A DNA stretch of 51,878 bases from Amaricoccus sp. (GCF_017993425.1 NZ_JAGOMQ010000031.1:1-51878), one strand, 5' to 3'; positions 16,390 through 25,630 are shown, counted from the first letter of the stretch. Made by a program: numbers and translations. The notes: generated by a model from the sequence alone, not told the origin.

Positions 16390-17346
16390 TCACTTCTCGG
16401 CGCAGGCCGCCCAGGAGCGCCAGGTGGCCTCGTTGTCCTTCGCCCACTGCATGGCGACGTCCTCGACGGTGCGCCCGTTCACGTCGACTTCGTAGACGAG
16501 CTTGCCGAGCTCCTCGCCGTCCATCTTGAAGTTGCGGACGATCTCGTAGGCGCAGGGCCAGACGGTCTCGCCGCCCGCCCAGGCCATCTTCTTGATCCAG
16601 CCCTCCGGCTTGCCGCAGTCATAGGCCGCGTCGGGGTTCTCGCCCCAGGCCGGATCGTCGTAGCAGGCGGGTTCGTAGGGCGGGAACTCGATGAAGGACC
16701 CCTCGTAGAAGGTGGTCGCCCAGTGCGGGGTGTAGGCCCAGAGGATGATCGGCGCCTTGCGCTCGTAGGCGGCCCGCAGCTCGGCGAACATCGCCGCGTC
16801 GGTGCCGGCGTGAACCACCTCGAAGGGGAGGTCGAGCGCCTTCACCCGCTCCTCGTCGTAGCCGCCCCAGCTCACCGGCGCGCCGAGGTAGCGCCCCTTG
16901 GGCGCGGTCTCCGGCGCCGCGAAGGCTTCCGCGCAGTCGCGCAGCGCGTGCCAGTCGGGGAGGCCCGGGCAGGTCTCCTCCATGTAGGCGGGATACCACC
17001 ATTCTTCCTTGGCGTGCGGCCCGAGCTCGCCCATGTCGAGGATCCTGCCCGTGGCGAGCGACGCGCTGAAGACGGCGTCCTGGGTCGTCTGCCAGGTCTC
17101 GAGCGCGATCGTCAGGTCGCCCGCCTCGAAGCCCGGATAGCGGGCGGTGTCGTCGGCGACGACGGTCTCGACGTCGTAGCCGTAGGTCGAGAGGATGATG
17201 TTGAGGATCTCGGTGTCGATGAGCATCGACGACCAGTCGGCGATCATGAGCTTGATCGTCTGGTCGGACTCGGGCTCGAAGGCCATCGCTCCGCCCGGAT
17301 TGGTCACGGCCAGGGCCAGCGCGGCCGATGCCAGAAGTCGTTTCAT
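16390..17346 (-). CDS. Glycine-betaine/choline-type periplasmic binding protein
   Basis: A 318-residue periplasmic protein of the ProX/OpuAC family. A signal peptide of about 22 residues ends in GGAMA. Aromatic-rich segments (ALETWQTTQDAVF, EEWWYPAYME, VSWGGYDEE, ILWAYTPHWATTFY) are typical of a Trp/Tyr box binding a quaternary ammonium group. Six or more cysteines are spread through the mature chain and could form disulfides. It lies between an SDR gene (23-base gap) and the fused permease, so the SDR may act on the imported compound. Betaine, choline or carnitine-like substrates are all possible. Confidence 0.92.
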   Translation of the reverse strand: MKRLLASAALALAVTNPGGAMAFEPESDQTIKLMIADWSSMLIDTEILNIILSTYGYDVETVVADDTARYPGFEAGDLTIALETWQTTQDAVFSASLATGRILDMGELGPHAKEEWWYPAYMEETCPGLPDWHALRDCAEAFAAPETAPKGRYLGAPVSWGGYDEERVKALDLPFEVVHAGTDAAMFAELRAAYERKAPIILWAYTPHWATTFYEGSFIEFPPYEPACYDDPAWGENPDAAYDCGKPEGWIKKMAWAGGETVWPCAYEIVRNFKMDGEELGKLVYEVDVNGRTVEDVAMQWAKDNEATWRSWAACAEK

Positions 17347-17369
17347 GTCAGCTCCCTGTTCCTACGGAT

Positions 17370-18173
17370 TTAGCCCTTGGCGTACCAGCCGTTGTCGACG
17401 TAGAGCGCCGTGCCGTTCACGAAGCTCGCCTCGTCCGACGCCAGCCACAGCGCGGCGGCGGCCACCTCGTGCGGCTCGCAGAGCCGGCCCTGCACGGTGT
17501 TGAGGTCGGCCTGGTCCCATTGCTGCCCGAGGCCGTCGAGCTCGTCGATCTCGCGCAGGCCGTGCGCGGTCTTGACGAAGCCCGGGCAGACGGCGTTGGC
17601 GCGGATGCCGCGGTCGCGGTACTCGATCGCGATCGAGCGGGCGAGCTGGAGCACTGCGCCCTTGGTCATGCAGTAGAGGCTCTCGAGCCCGAAGCCCTTC
17701 TCGCCGCCGATCGACGAGGTGATGACGATCGACCCGCCGCCGTGGGCGAGCATGTGCGCGACGACCTCGCGGCAGACCACGAAGGCCGACCGGACGTTGA
17801 CGTCCATCAGCCGGTCGTAGTCCGCGTCCGTCGTCTCGACGAGCGGCTTGACGATGATCGTTCCGGCATGACTGAACAGCGTGTCGACCCGCCCCCAGCG
17901 GCTGACGATCTCCTGGAGAGCGCTGCGGACGGCATCGGCATCGGAGACGTCAGTGCGGAGGAAGAGCGCCTCTCCGCCGTTCTCCGCGATGCCGGCCCGG
18001 GCCTCCTCTCCGGCCCCGCCGTCGAGGTCGAGAATCGCGACCTTCGCTCCCGCCGTCGCGAACATTTCCGAAGCTGCCCGGCCGATGCCGTTCGCCCCTC
18101 CGGTGATGATCGCCGTCCGGCCTGCGAGCCGTCCGGCGAGCGCTACGTTGCGGGGGGCTTCCAGAGTGATCAT
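17370..18173 (-). CDS. SDR-family oxidoreductase at the head of the betaine-type operon
   Basis: A 267-residue NAD(P)-dependent dehydrogenase. The cofactor motif TGGANGIG is at 24-31 and Asp48-Leu-Asp follows the second strand, favouring NAD(H). The catalytic set is Ser in VITSSIGG and YCMTK. GGAGG lies four bases before the ATG at 18173. It is a paralogue of the frameshifted SDR at 18950-19725 (both share an HAGxIIVKP core), and the GntR regulator gene separates the two. It is first in the operon with the betaine-type transporter, and an inverted repeat sits just upstream. The substrate may be a hydroxy-quaternary amine, which is inference. Confidence 0.9.
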   Translation of the reverse strand: MITLEAPRNVALAGRLAGRTAIITGGANGIGRAASEMFATAGAKVAILDLDGGAGEEARAGIAENGGEALFLRTDVSDADAVRSALQEIVSRWGRVDTLFSHAGTIIVKPLVETTDADYDRLMDVNVRSAFVVCREVVAHMLAHGGGSIVITSSIGGEKGFGLESLYCMTKGAVLQLARSIAIEYRDRGIRANAVCPGFVKTAHGLREIDELDGLGQQWDQADLNTVQGRLCEPHEVAAAALWLASDEASFVNGTALYVDNGWYAKG

Positions 18174-18195
18174 CGCACCTCCGCGAATGGTCTAT

Positions 18196-18214
18196 TGGTA
18201 TGCTCTTAATACCA
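18196..18214. promoter_or_regulatory. Inverted repeat, candidate GntR operator
   Basis: TGGTAT and ATACCA flank a 7-base spacer, 23 bases upstream of the SDR start at 18173 and downstream of the gntR-type gene. The half-site resembles FadR-subfamily operators (TGGT/ACCA arms), although the centre is longer than usual. It probably controls the SDR-transporter operon. Confidence 0.65.
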
Positions 18215-18252
18215 TTGACGGTCGCGATCAACCTTCCTGTGGCCGAACAGCG

Positions 18253-18948
18253 TCAAGCCGCGTTTTTGCTTGTCTTTCGGACGGTTTCCCACAGCAGCGC
18301 ATGCAAATCGCCGGCTGCCGACTCCGACGCCGTGACGTCGGAGCTGGCCAGCGCCTGAAGCAAGCTCTCGAAGATCATCGGCGCCGGCGAATCTGCGGGC
18401 GGTCGTTCGAATGGCAGGAACAGCTCCGCCAGCCCGTCCTCGATCGCCTTGGCGAGCAGCGCATTCTGCGACGCATTGCCGAGCGCGAGGAGGAACATCG
18501 CCTCCGCCTGCTTGTGCTCGGGCGCCGTCGTAGCCCGCCGCATCAGCTCGACGGCGGCCTGAAGACGCTTGAGGTCGGCCGCACTGCGCCGGACGGCCGC
18601 GAGCCGGGCCGCGGCGGTCTGGTTCACCTCGAGGAACTCGACGACCCGCATCGTCGCCGCCGGGGCGCGCGCGATGCGACGGCGCGCGAGCCGGCCGAGC
18701 TGGCGCTCGTCGGTCACGAAGGCCCCGCCCTGCGCGCCGCGGCGGATGCTGATGTACTGGCCGGTCTCAAGCACGCGAAGCGCCTCGCGCAGGGTCACCC
18801 GGCTGATGCCGAAGCTGTCGGAGAGCTGCCGCTCGGCCGGAAGCCGCTCCGCCGGCAGGAGCAGGCCCGAGTGGATCTGGCGCCGCAGCGAATCCACCGC
18901 GAGCCAATGCGCCGCCTTGGGTTCGACGGGTCGCAATCCCCAGAGCAC
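18253..18948 (-). CDS. GntR-family regulator, FadR subfamily
   Basis: A 231-residue regulator. Residues about 15-80 form the GntR winged helix with LPAERQLSDSFGISRVTLRE and a wing ISIRRGAQGGAFV. Residues about 95-225 form an all-helical FCD-type ligand-binding domain. The GTG at 18948 starts one base after the stop of the upstream SDR gene. Such proteins commonly repress and sense a pathway acid or its CoA ester. The inverted repeat at 18196-18214 is its likely target; the ligand is unknown. Confidence 0.88.
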   Translation of the reverse strand: MLWGLRPVEPKAAHWLAVDSLRRQIHSGLLLPAERLPAERQLSDSFGISRVTLREALRVLETGQYISIRRGAQGGAFVTDERQLGRLARRRIARAPAATMRVVEFLEVNQTAAARLAAVRRSAADLKRLQAAVELMRRATTAPEHKQAEAMFLLALGNASQNALLAKAIEDGLAELFLPFERPPADSPAPMIFESLLQALASSDVTASESAAGDLHALLWETVRKTSKNAA

Positions 18949-18949
18949 G

Positions 18950-19725
18950 TCACACCGCGGTAAAGGTGTTGTCGACGAAGATCTCGGCTCCGTTGATAAA
19001 GCTCGACGCGTCCGACGCCAGGAACAGCGCGACCTCGGCGACCTCCTCGGGTTCGCAGATCCGCCCCTGCATCACGTTCACATCGCCTTCCGACGCCAGG
19101 ACGCCGTAGCTCCGCAGCTGGTCGATCTCGTGCTCGCCATGGTGCGTCCGCACGAAGCTCGGGCAGATCATGTTGCACCGGATCCCCTGGTCACGATACT
19201 CGACCGCGAGCGCGCGCCCGAGCGCGTGCATCGCTGACTTCGACGCGCAGTAGAGCGCCTCGAGGTGGGTGGCGGCGCGGACCCCCGTCGTCGAGGTGAA
19301 GATCAGCGTGCCGCGGCCCCGCTCGAGCATCTCCGGGATGACGAGGCGGCTCATCAGGAACGCCGATTTCGCGTTGTTGTCCATCAACTCGTCCCATTCC
19401 CTCAGCGTACATTCGAGGAAGGGCTTAACGATGATGATCCCGGCGTGGTTGAAGAGGATGTCCACGCTCCCGAAGGCCTCGCGCGTCGCGAGATAGGCCG
19501 CCTCCGCCTCCTCCGCGCGCGACACGTCCGCACGAACCGCACGTCGAGCCCCTGCGCGGCGAGGCCGCGAACCAGCTCTTCCGCCGCCCTCACGTCGCGG
19601 TCGGCAATCATGACCCGCGCGCCCTCCGCGGCGAAGAGCCGCGCGCTCGCCGCGCCGGCGCCGTTCGCGCCGCCGGTGATGAGCACCGACCTGTTCTGAA
19701 GTCGCCCGGAGTCGGCCAGACTCAT
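18950..19725 (-). pseudogene. Frameshifted SDR-family oxidoreductase
   Basis: A complete SDR is encoded in two frames. The N-terminal part (MSLADSGRL, cofactor motif TGGANGAG, to LDVRFVR) reads from the ATG at 19725, which has GAGGA nine bases upstream. The rest (ADVSRAEEAE, HAGIIIVKPF, YCASK, FINGAEIFVDN) is in another frame. The switch falls near 19535-19545; a deletion of about four bases between GAC repeats in a TDV/ADV segment would explain it. All catalytic residues survive, so the break is recent or a sequencing error. The 249 bases upstream, to the oxidase gene at 19975, hold no feature I can name. Confidence 0.8.
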
Positions 19726-19974
19726 CCAAAGAATTCCTCTTCGTCCTTGGCGCGCGAACGGCGATCCTCGCCTCCTTCCGTCGCAGCCACAGGGCCTGAC
19801 CCCCAGCAGCAGATCGTTACTTGTTCCAGCAGGAACGGCAAGAGCAGCCCGTACTCTACGATCAGCGCTTCGGAAGACCCGCTGCACCTCCGGCAAGGAG
19901 CGCCGGGCGGTTCCGGTTCGCGGTGTGCGCGTGGCACAATGAACCATTCTAGCCAACGAACGAGGACACGACCT

Positions 19975-21396
19975 CTACAGATCGAAGATCCGGCCCCTGC
20001 TCAGGCGGTTCTCCGGATCGAGGGCGCGCTTCACGCGGCGGACGAGATCGAGCGTCACTGGATCGGCACGTTGCAGGAAGGCCCGCTTCTTCGACCTGCC
20101 GATCCCGTGCTCGGCGCTGATGCTGCCGCCGAACCGGTCCACCACGCCGAAGATCAGCTCCTCGGCCCGGGCGAAGAGCGCCTTGCGCCGCTCCGTGCTC
20201 CAATCCGCCGGCGGCACGACGTTGAGATGGATGTTGCCGTCGCCCACATGGCCGTAGGTGATCGGCCGCCCGTCCGGCAGGGACCGCGCCAGCGCGTCGA
20301 GCGCCGCTTGCAGGAAGGCCGGGATCGCGGCGATCGGCACCGAGACGTCGGTGCGGTAGTAGGGGCCGCCGCCGCTCTGCGCCTCGACCATCGCCTCGCG
20401 GCAGGCCCAGAGCCGCTCCTTCTGCGCGCCGCTCATGGCGATCACGCCGTCCATCAGCAGCTCGCCCGCGCCCTCGAGGCAGCTCTCGAGCAGGGCGCGG
20501 AGATCGATCGCGCCGCCGCCCGAAAGCTCCATGAGGATGTAGACCGGGCAGGGGGTCTCGAGCGGGTCGGCGAGTTCGGGCCGGTGCGCGAGGCCGAGCT
20601 CCAGCCCGGGCCGCAGCATGATCTCGAAGGCCGAGAGCAGGTCGCTGCAACTGCGGCGCGCCTGCGCGTAGAGCGCCATCGCGTCCTCGACCGAGGCGAG
20701 GCCGACGAGCGCCGTCTCGACCTGCGTCGGCCTGGGGAAGAGCTTCAACGCTGCGGCGGTGACAATGCCGAGCGTGCCTTCGGCGCCGATGAAGAGCTGC
20801 TTGAGGTCGTAGCCGCGGTTGTCCTTGCGCAGGGTCCTGAGACCGTTCCAGATCCGCCCGTCGGGCAGCACCACCTCGAGACCGAGCACCAGGTCGCGGG
20901 TCATGCCGTAGCGCAGCACGTTGAAGCCGCCGGCGTTGGTCGCGACGTTGCCGCCGATCCGGCAGGAGCCCTGCGCGCCGAAGGTGATCGGCAGCAGGCA
21001 GTCCACGGCCTCGGCGGCCTCCTTGGCGGTCTCGAGCACGCAACCCGCCTCGACCACCATCGCGAAGCCGACGGGGTCGACCGAGCGGACGGCGCTCATC
21101 CGGTCGAGGAGGACGACGAGTTCCGGCGTGTCGGGGTCCGAGACCGCGGCGCCGACGAGGCCGGTGAGCCCGCCCTGCGGCACGACGCCGATCCCGAGCT
21201 CGGCCGTGCGCGCCATGATCGCCGACAGTTCCCCGGTCGAGCGGGGCCGGGCGACCGCGAGCGGCAGGCCGAAATAGGCGCGGGTGCGGTCGCGGGCGTA
21301 GGAGGCGGTGATCTCGGGATCGGTCAGGTAGAGGTCGGGCTCGAAGCCGGCGCGGAGCGCGTCGAGGACCGCGGGCGTGGTCGAGGCGGCTGTCAT
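19975..21396 (-). CDS. FAD-linked 2-hydroxyacid oxidase/dehydrogenase (GlcD/D2HGDH-like)
   Basis: A 473-residue flavoprotein. The N-terminal FAD-binding half contains VPQGGLTGLVGA and the FGAQGSCRIGGNVATNAGG segment; the C-terminal half has GHVGDGNIHLNV and SAEHGIGRSKK, the metal/substrate signatures of the GlcD, D-lactate and D-2-hydroxyglutarate dehydrogenase family. It oxidises a D-2-hydroxy acid to a 2-oxo acid, passing electrons to a quinone or electron-transfer protein. It is the last gene of the eleven-gene minus-strand operon and would handle a late, acidic intermediate of that pathway. Confidence 0.92.
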   Translation of the reverse strand: MTAASTTPAVLDALRAGFEPDLYLTDPEITASYARDRTRAYFGLPLAVARPRSTGELSAIMARTAELGIGVVPQGGLTGLVGAAVSDPDTPELVVLLDRMSAVRSVDPVGFAMVVEAGCVLETAKEAAEAVDCLLPITFGAQGSCRIGGNVATNAGGFNVLRYGMTRDLVLGLEVVLPDGRIWNGLRTLRKDNRGYDLKQLFIGAEGTLGIVTAAALKLFPRPTQVETALVGLASVEDAMALYAQARRSCSDLLSAFEIMLRPGLELGLAHRPELADPLETPCPVYILMELSGGGAIDLRALLESCLEGAGELLMDGVIAMSGAQKERLWACREAMVEAQSGGGPYYRTDVSVPIAAIPAFLQAALDALARSLPDGRPITYGHVGDGNIHLNVVPPADWSTERRKALFARAEELIFGVVDRFGGSISAEHGIGRSKKRAFLQRADPVTLDLVRRVKRALDPENRLSRGRIFDL

Positions 21397-21439
21397 CGGA
21401 GATCCCTTTCGCGAACGGAGGCGGTCGGTGGAGGCTCGA

Positions 21440-22453
21440 TCAGGAACCGGCCCGGGCGCGGCCGCCCGGCGCCGTGACGACCCGCTTGAACGGCCCGCCG
21501 GAAGTCCTCAGCCCGGCGAGGGCGTCGGGAAGCCGCTCGAAGGTCTCCGTGCGGATTTCGGGAAGCCGCAGCTCTCCGCCGGCCAGAAGCTCGAAGAGCG
21601 TCCGCCCCGCCCGGCGCCAGGCCAGCCAGTCCTCGGCAGTGGCGTGGAGATGGGCGCTGTTCAGCGCCACCTCATGCAGCGAGATCGCCGTGGAGAAGGC
21701 CGGCAGCGGCGCTTCCTCCTGCCGGTCCTGGATGCAGACCAGATGGCCGTTGTAGCCGAGCAGCGGCGCGAGCGAACGGGCATGGGCGCCGCTGACCGTA
21801 TCGAACGCCGCATGCAGGCGGCGCGGGCCGAGCGCGGCGGCGAGACGCTCGCGCCAGTCGGCGGCGCGGTAGTCGAAGGCGCCGCAGACGCCGAGCGCCA
21901 TCAGGCCCGCGTGATGCGCCGGCGACGCGGTCGCCCAGACGCGCCAGCCGGCGCGCAGGGCAAGCTGCGTCAGGATCAGGCCCACGGCTCCGCCGGCGCC
22001 GCTGACGAGGACGTCGCGACCGCCGTCGCCGGGAAGCTTCGCCAGCGCCTGCCACGCCGTCAGGCCGGGACAGGGCAGCGCGGCGGCGGCGATGTCGTCG
22101 ATCTCCGCGGGGACCGGGAGCAGGCAGTCGGCCGGAACGAGCGTATGGCTCGCGAAGCTCCCGTCACGCCCAAGGCTCTGATGATAGGCGAAGCGCCGGC
22201 CGACGGGCAGGCGCAGCCCTTCGCCCGCGGCGGCGACGACGCCGCAGCCGTCGACGCCCGGGATCCGCCCCGGCCCCCAGGCCGCGGGTCCCCACTCGAT
22301 CATCTTCCAGTCGACGGGATTCAGCCCGATCGCGAGATTGCGCAGCAGAACTTCCCCGGGGCCGGGAGCCGGGAGCGGAGGTTCGCAGAGGCGCAGCCCG
22401 GAGGGATCGCCCCGCTCATGCCAGCTCCAGGCCAGGCAGGTCTCGCTCGTCAT
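21440..22453 (-). CDS. Medium-chain dehydrogenase/reductase, quinone-oxidoreductase-like
   Basis: A 337-residue MDR-family enzyme. The catalytic GroES-like half contains GLNPVDWKMIEWGP and the GVDGCGVVAAAGEG segment; the nucleotide motif SGAGGAVGLILTQLA follows at about 150-164. The zinc-ligand Cys/His/Glu set of alcohol dehydrogenases is not evident, so it is probably a zinc-free, NADPH-dependent reductase like QOR. It sits between an SDR (36-base gap) and the GlcD-like gene (43-base gap) in the sugar operon. The substrate is unknown. Confidence 0.85.
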   Translation of the reverse strand: MTSETCLAWSWHERGDPSGLRLCEPPLPAPGPGEVLLRNLAIGLNPVDWKMIEWGPAAWGPGRIPGVDGCGVVAAAGEGLRLPVGRRFAYHQSLGRDGSFASHTLVPADCLLPVPAEIDDIAAAALPCPGLTAWQALAKLPGDGGRDVLVSGAGGAVGLILTQLALRAGWRVWATASPAHHAGLMALGVCGAFDYRAADWRERLAAALGPRRLHAAFDTVSGAHARSLAPLLGYNGHLVCIQDRQEEAPLPAFSTAISLHEVALNSAHLHATAEDWLAWRRAGRTLFELLAGGELRLPEIRTETFERLPDALAGLRTSGGPFKRVVTAPGGRARAGS

Positions 22454-22489
22454 GCCGGTTCTCTCCGTTTGCGCAACCGCGGCGCCGCC

Positions 22490-23248
22490 TCAGAAGCCGC
22501 CGCTGACGAAGCCGCCGTCGATGGCGATATCCGTGCCGGTCACGTAGGCCGCCGCCGGCGAGGCCAGGAACACGGCCGCGCCGACCACGTCCTCCGGCGT
22601 GCCCCAGCGCTTGATCGCGCAGCGATGCAGGATGCGCGCGGTCAGATCGCCGTCGGCCTGAAGGCCCGTCGTCATGTCCGTGGCGATGTAGCCGGGGGTG
22701 ACGGCGTTGACCCGGATGCCCTCGGCGGCGAAGGCGTGGGCGAGATGACGGGTCAGCCCCAGGACGCCGGCCTTGCTCGCGCCATAGGCGGGGACGGCCA
22801 CGTCGGTCAGATAGCTGAGCATCGAGGCGGTGTTGATGATCGAGCCGCCCCGGACCGCGAGCAGCGGGCGCGCGGCCATGCTCAGGCCCATGACGCTGTT
22901 GAGGTTGACCTCCATGACCTCGAGGAAGGTGTCGGTCTCGTACTCCTTGACCGGCCGCGCGATGCCGGCCGCATTGACGAGAACGTCGAGCCGCTCGAAA
23001 TCGGCGAAGGCCCGCGCGACCGCGTCGCGGTCGGTCACGTCGAGCCGGGCGAAGCGCATGCCGGGCTCGGGCCGGTTCGCGGTCAGCGCCGCCACCTTGG
23101 CTTCCGAACTGCCCATGGCGACCACCTCGGCGCCGAGGCGGGCGAAGGCTGTGGCGATATCGAGGCCGATGCCGCTGGTGCCGCCGCTGACGCAGACGGT
23201 CTGCCCCGCGAAGAGGCCGGGGGTGAAGCAGGCGATGGGGGTGGTCAT
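22490..23248 (-). CDS. SDR-family sugar/polyol dehydrogenase
   Basis: A 252-residue NAD(P)-dependent dehydrogenase. Cofactor motif SGGTSGIG, the NAAG motif (VLVNAAGIA), catalytic Ser in NTASMLSY, and YGASK are all present, ending in the DGGFVSGGF tail. The ATG at 23248 is preferred, with AGGAG ten bases upstream, over a frame extending into the kinase gene. It follows the FGGY kinase gene by 34 bases. This subgroup often contains gluconate 5-dehydrogenase and polyol dehydrogenases, so it may interconvert a ketose and a polyol or a sugar acid and its keto form. Confidence 0.9.
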   Translation of the reverse strand: MTTPIACFTPGLFAGQTVCVSGGTSGIGLDIATAFARLGAEVVAMGSSEAKVAALTANRPEPGMRFARLDVTDRDAVARAFADFERLDVLVNAAGIARPVKEYETDTFLEVMEVNLNSVMGLSMAARPLLAVRGGSIINTASMLSYLTDVAVPAYGASKAGVLGLTRHLAHAFAAEGIRVNAVTPGYIATDMTTGLQADGDLTARILHRCAIKRWGTPEDVVGAAVFLASPAAAYVTGTDIAIDGGFVSGGF

Positions 23249-23282
23249 GCTCGGTGGTCTCCTGCGAGAACGAAGGGGGAGA

Positions 23283-24824
23283 TCAGGTGCCCTGGGAGGC
23301 CTGGCGATACGGCGCGAGAGCGCCAGCGAGCCTGCGCTGCTGGTCTGCCGCGACGCGATAGGCGGAGAGCCCGGCCGCATAGGCCGCGCGGTTCGCCGCC
23401 CGGGGCGCGTGGGTCGAGACCGGCCTGTGGATGGCGCGGACGGGCTCGAAATCCGGCCAGATCTCCAGCGCCCGGAAGGCGATCGCGGCGGCGCCGAGGG
23501 TGGCGGCCTCCTGATCGACCGAGGTCTTGACCACCTCGATGTCAAGGATGTCGGCGAGGATCTGGCGCCAGAAGGCGCTGCGCGCGCCGCCGCCGACCGC
23601 GACCAGGGAGCCGCCGATCGGCGTCATGCGGCGCAGCTCGTCCAGCGCCGCCCGCAATCCGTAGGCGACGCCCTCGTAGGCCGCGCGCAGAAGATCGCCC
23701 CGGTCGTGCCGCAACGACAGGCCGAGATAGCCGCCGCGGACTTCGGCCCCGCCCTCGAGCGAGGTGCCGCCGCCGAGCGCGGGCAGCATCAGGAGCCCGT
23801 GCGCCCCGGGCGGCGAGGCGTTCGCCAGCGCCTCCATCGCGGCATGCGACAGCTCGGCCCCCTGTGGCCCGAGCATCGCGCGGACCCAGTCCATCGTGGT
23901 GCCGGACGAGAAGATCGAGGTTGCCGAGATGAACTGGCCCTCCGCCAGATGCGCGAAGGCGTAGGAGCGCACCCGGGCGTCGAGCACCGGCCGCGAGGCC
24001 GAGATGGTCAGCCAGCTCGACGAGCCCATCGAGGAGAAGAGATCGCCGTCGCGGAAGGTCCGGGCGCCGAGCGCCATGCAGGAATTGTCGACGCCGCCGG
24101 CGATGACCGCCGTTCCGGGCTGCAGGCCGAGCTCGCGGGCGGCGGGGTCGCTCAGGCCGCCGACGACAGAGGCCGAGGGCAGGATCTCGGGGAGGAGGGA
24201 GGGGTCCAGCCCGGCCGCGGCGAGGATCTCCGCATCGTAGCGCCCGGCCATCAGGTCGTAGGCGCCCGATCCCGAGGCATAGGAGGGATCGGTGGCCATG
24301 CGTCCGGTCATCCGGAAGTTCAGGTAGTCCTTGGTTCCGAGGATGCGGCGGGTGCGGGCGAAGACGTCCGGCAGGTTCTCGCGCAGCCAGAGGATCTTGA
24401 ACAGCGTGTAGAGCGGCGCGGGAAAGCCGTTGCCGGTGCGCATGTACCATGCATTCTCGTCGAACCCGCCGAAGAAGCCTTCCGCCTCCCTCTGCGCCCG
24501 CCCGTCGGACCAGATCGGGGTGGAGTCCTGCAGGAGGCCGCCCTGCGCGTCCACGGGAACGCAGCCGAGGCTGTGGCCGGAGAGGCTGATCGCCCGGATG
24601 TCGCGGGCCGCGAAGCCGGCGGCCTCGCCGCCTTCGAGCAGCGCGCGCGTGGCCGAGACCAGCGCCTGCCACCAGTCGTCCGGGCGCTGCTCGTGCCGCG
24701 CGTCGCCGGGGTAGAGCGTCCGATACTGGCCCATGGCCTGGGCGAGGACGCTCCCGTCGGGGGCGAAGACCGAGCCCTTCAGCCCGCCCGTGCCCAGATC
24801 GCAGGCCAGAACCAGATCCTTCAT
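23283..24824 (-). CDS. FGGY-family carbohydrate kinase, xylulokinase-like
   Basis: A 513-residue cytosolic kinase that phosphorylates a ketose or polyol with ATP. The N-terminal phosphate loop DLGTGGLKGSVF, the ISLSGHSLGCVPVD segment (xylulokinases usually have SGQMHG here) and the C-terminal VAVGGGARSAFWRQILAD adenosine motif are clear. The catalytic Asp should be that in AGGVDNS. Variation in the SGHSLG loop implies a substrate other than D-xylulose. It precedes an SDR and follows a DeoC-type aldolase gene, so phosphorylation is probably followed by aldol cleavage. Confidence 0.92.
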   Translation of the reverse strand: MKDLVLACDLGTGGLKGSVFAPDGSVLAQAMGQYRTLYPGDARHEQRPDDWWQALVSATRALLEGGEAAGFAARDIRAISLSGHSLGCVPVDAQGGLLQDSTPIWSDGRAQREAEGFFGGFDENAWYMRTGNGFPAPLYTLFKILWLRENLPDVFARTRRILGTKDYLNFRMTGRMATDPSYASGSGAYDLMAGRYDAEILAAAGLDPSLLPEILPSASVVGGLSDPAARELGLQPGTAVIAGGVDNSCMALGARTFRDGDLFSSMGSSSWLTISASRPVLDARVRSYAFAHLAEGQFISATSIFSSGTTMDWVRAMLGPQGAELSHAAMEALANASPPGAHGLLMLPALGGGTSLEGGAEVRGGYLGLSLRHDRGDLLRAAYEGVAYGLRAALDELRRMTPIGGSLVAVGGGARSAFWRQILADILDIEVVKTSVDQEAATLGAAAIAFRALEIWPDFEPVRAIHRPVSTHAPRAANRAAYAAGLSAYRVAADQQRRLAGALAPYRQASQGT

Positions 24825-24870
24825 CGCCCCGGAGCTCTCCCCATCTCGAAGCCCGCCGCCCGTCCGGGCC

Positions 24871-25596
24871 TCAGCCGGCGATCCTCAGGCCGCCCCCGTC
24901 CAGGCGTCCGCATTCCGCGATCAGCTCCCGCGCCATCTGGGTGTTGATGCCGAAGCGGGTGACGCCGGCCGCGACCATCCGTGCGACCGTGTCCAGATCC
25001 CGGATGCCGCCCGAGGCCTTGATGCCGATGTCCGGTCCCGCCGCCTCGCGGATGAGCCGCACGTGATGCAGCGTCGTCGGCAGGCCCGTCCAGCCAGTGC
25101 CGGTCTTGACGAAGGCCGCGCCTGCCTCGGCCACGAGCGCCGCGGCGCGCCGGATCTCGTCGTCGGTCAGGCGCGAGACCTCGATGATGACCTTGACCGG
25201 CACGGGCGAGGCGGCCTCGATCACGGCGCCGAGGTCGGCCGCGACCCAGGCGTCGTCGCCGGACTTCAGCCGGCCGATGTTCATCATCATGTCGACCTCG
25301 GCGGCGCCGTCGGCCACGAGCCCCCGCGCCTCGGCGACCTTGGTCGAGGTCAGGCTGCCGCCCGAGGGAAATCCGATCGGCCCGCCGACCAGGACCCCGG
25401 CCTCCGGCGGAAGCAGCTCGGCGAGAAGCGCGGTGAAGTTGGGCAGGGCGTGGACGGCGACGAACCCTTCGGCCCGCGCGACCGCGGCCACGTCGCGCAC
25501 GTCCGCTTCCGTATGGAACGCCTGGACGGCGCTGATGTCGATCATCTGCGCCAGATCGCGCGGCGACAGCATCCTGCTTGACGGCACTTGCGCCAT
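24871..25596 (-). CDS. DeoC-family class I aldolase
   Basis: A 241-residue TIM-barrel aldolase resembling deoxyribose-phosphate aldolase. The Schiff-base lysine lies in FVKTGTGW, with the proton-relay lysine in IKASGGIRD and the conserved DMMMNIG and KVIIEVSRL segments. DeoC splits 2-deoxyribose 5-phosphate into acetaldehyde and glyceraldehyde 3-phosphate. Here no deoxyribokinase, phosphopentomutase or nucleoside phosphorylase accompanies it, so its real substrate may be the phosphorylated product of the neighbouring FGGY kinase. Gaps to its neighbours are 34 and 46 bases, consistent with one operon. Confidence 0.9.
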   Translation of the reverse strand: MAQVPSSRMLSPRDLAQMIDISAVQAFHTEADVRDVAAVARAEGFVAVHALPNFTALLAELLPPEAGVLVGGPIGFPSGGSLTSTKVAEARGLVADGAAEVDMMMNIGRLKSGDDAWVAADLGAVIEAASPVPVKVIIEVSRLTDDEIRRAAALVAEAGAAFVKTGTGWTGLPTTLHHVRLIREAAGPDIGIKASGGIRDLDTVARMVAAGVTRFGINTQMARELIAECGRLDGGGLRIAG

Positions 25597-25630
25597 TCTT
25601 CTCTCCTGATCGGAAACCGGGCTCCCGCGC

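Noticed and set aside
14105-16495. Very long plus-strand open frame opposite the betaine permease (about 800 codons).
   Set aside because: It is antisense to a clearly conserved membrane protein, is rich in Arg, Glu, Gly and Ala without any domain, and is an expected by-product of very high GC.
24871-25596. Reading the DeoC gene as evidence of ordinary deoxynucleoside salvage.
   Set aside because: No thymidine phosphorylase, phosphopentomutase or cytidine deaminase gene is near; the neighbours are a sugar kinase and dehydrogenases.
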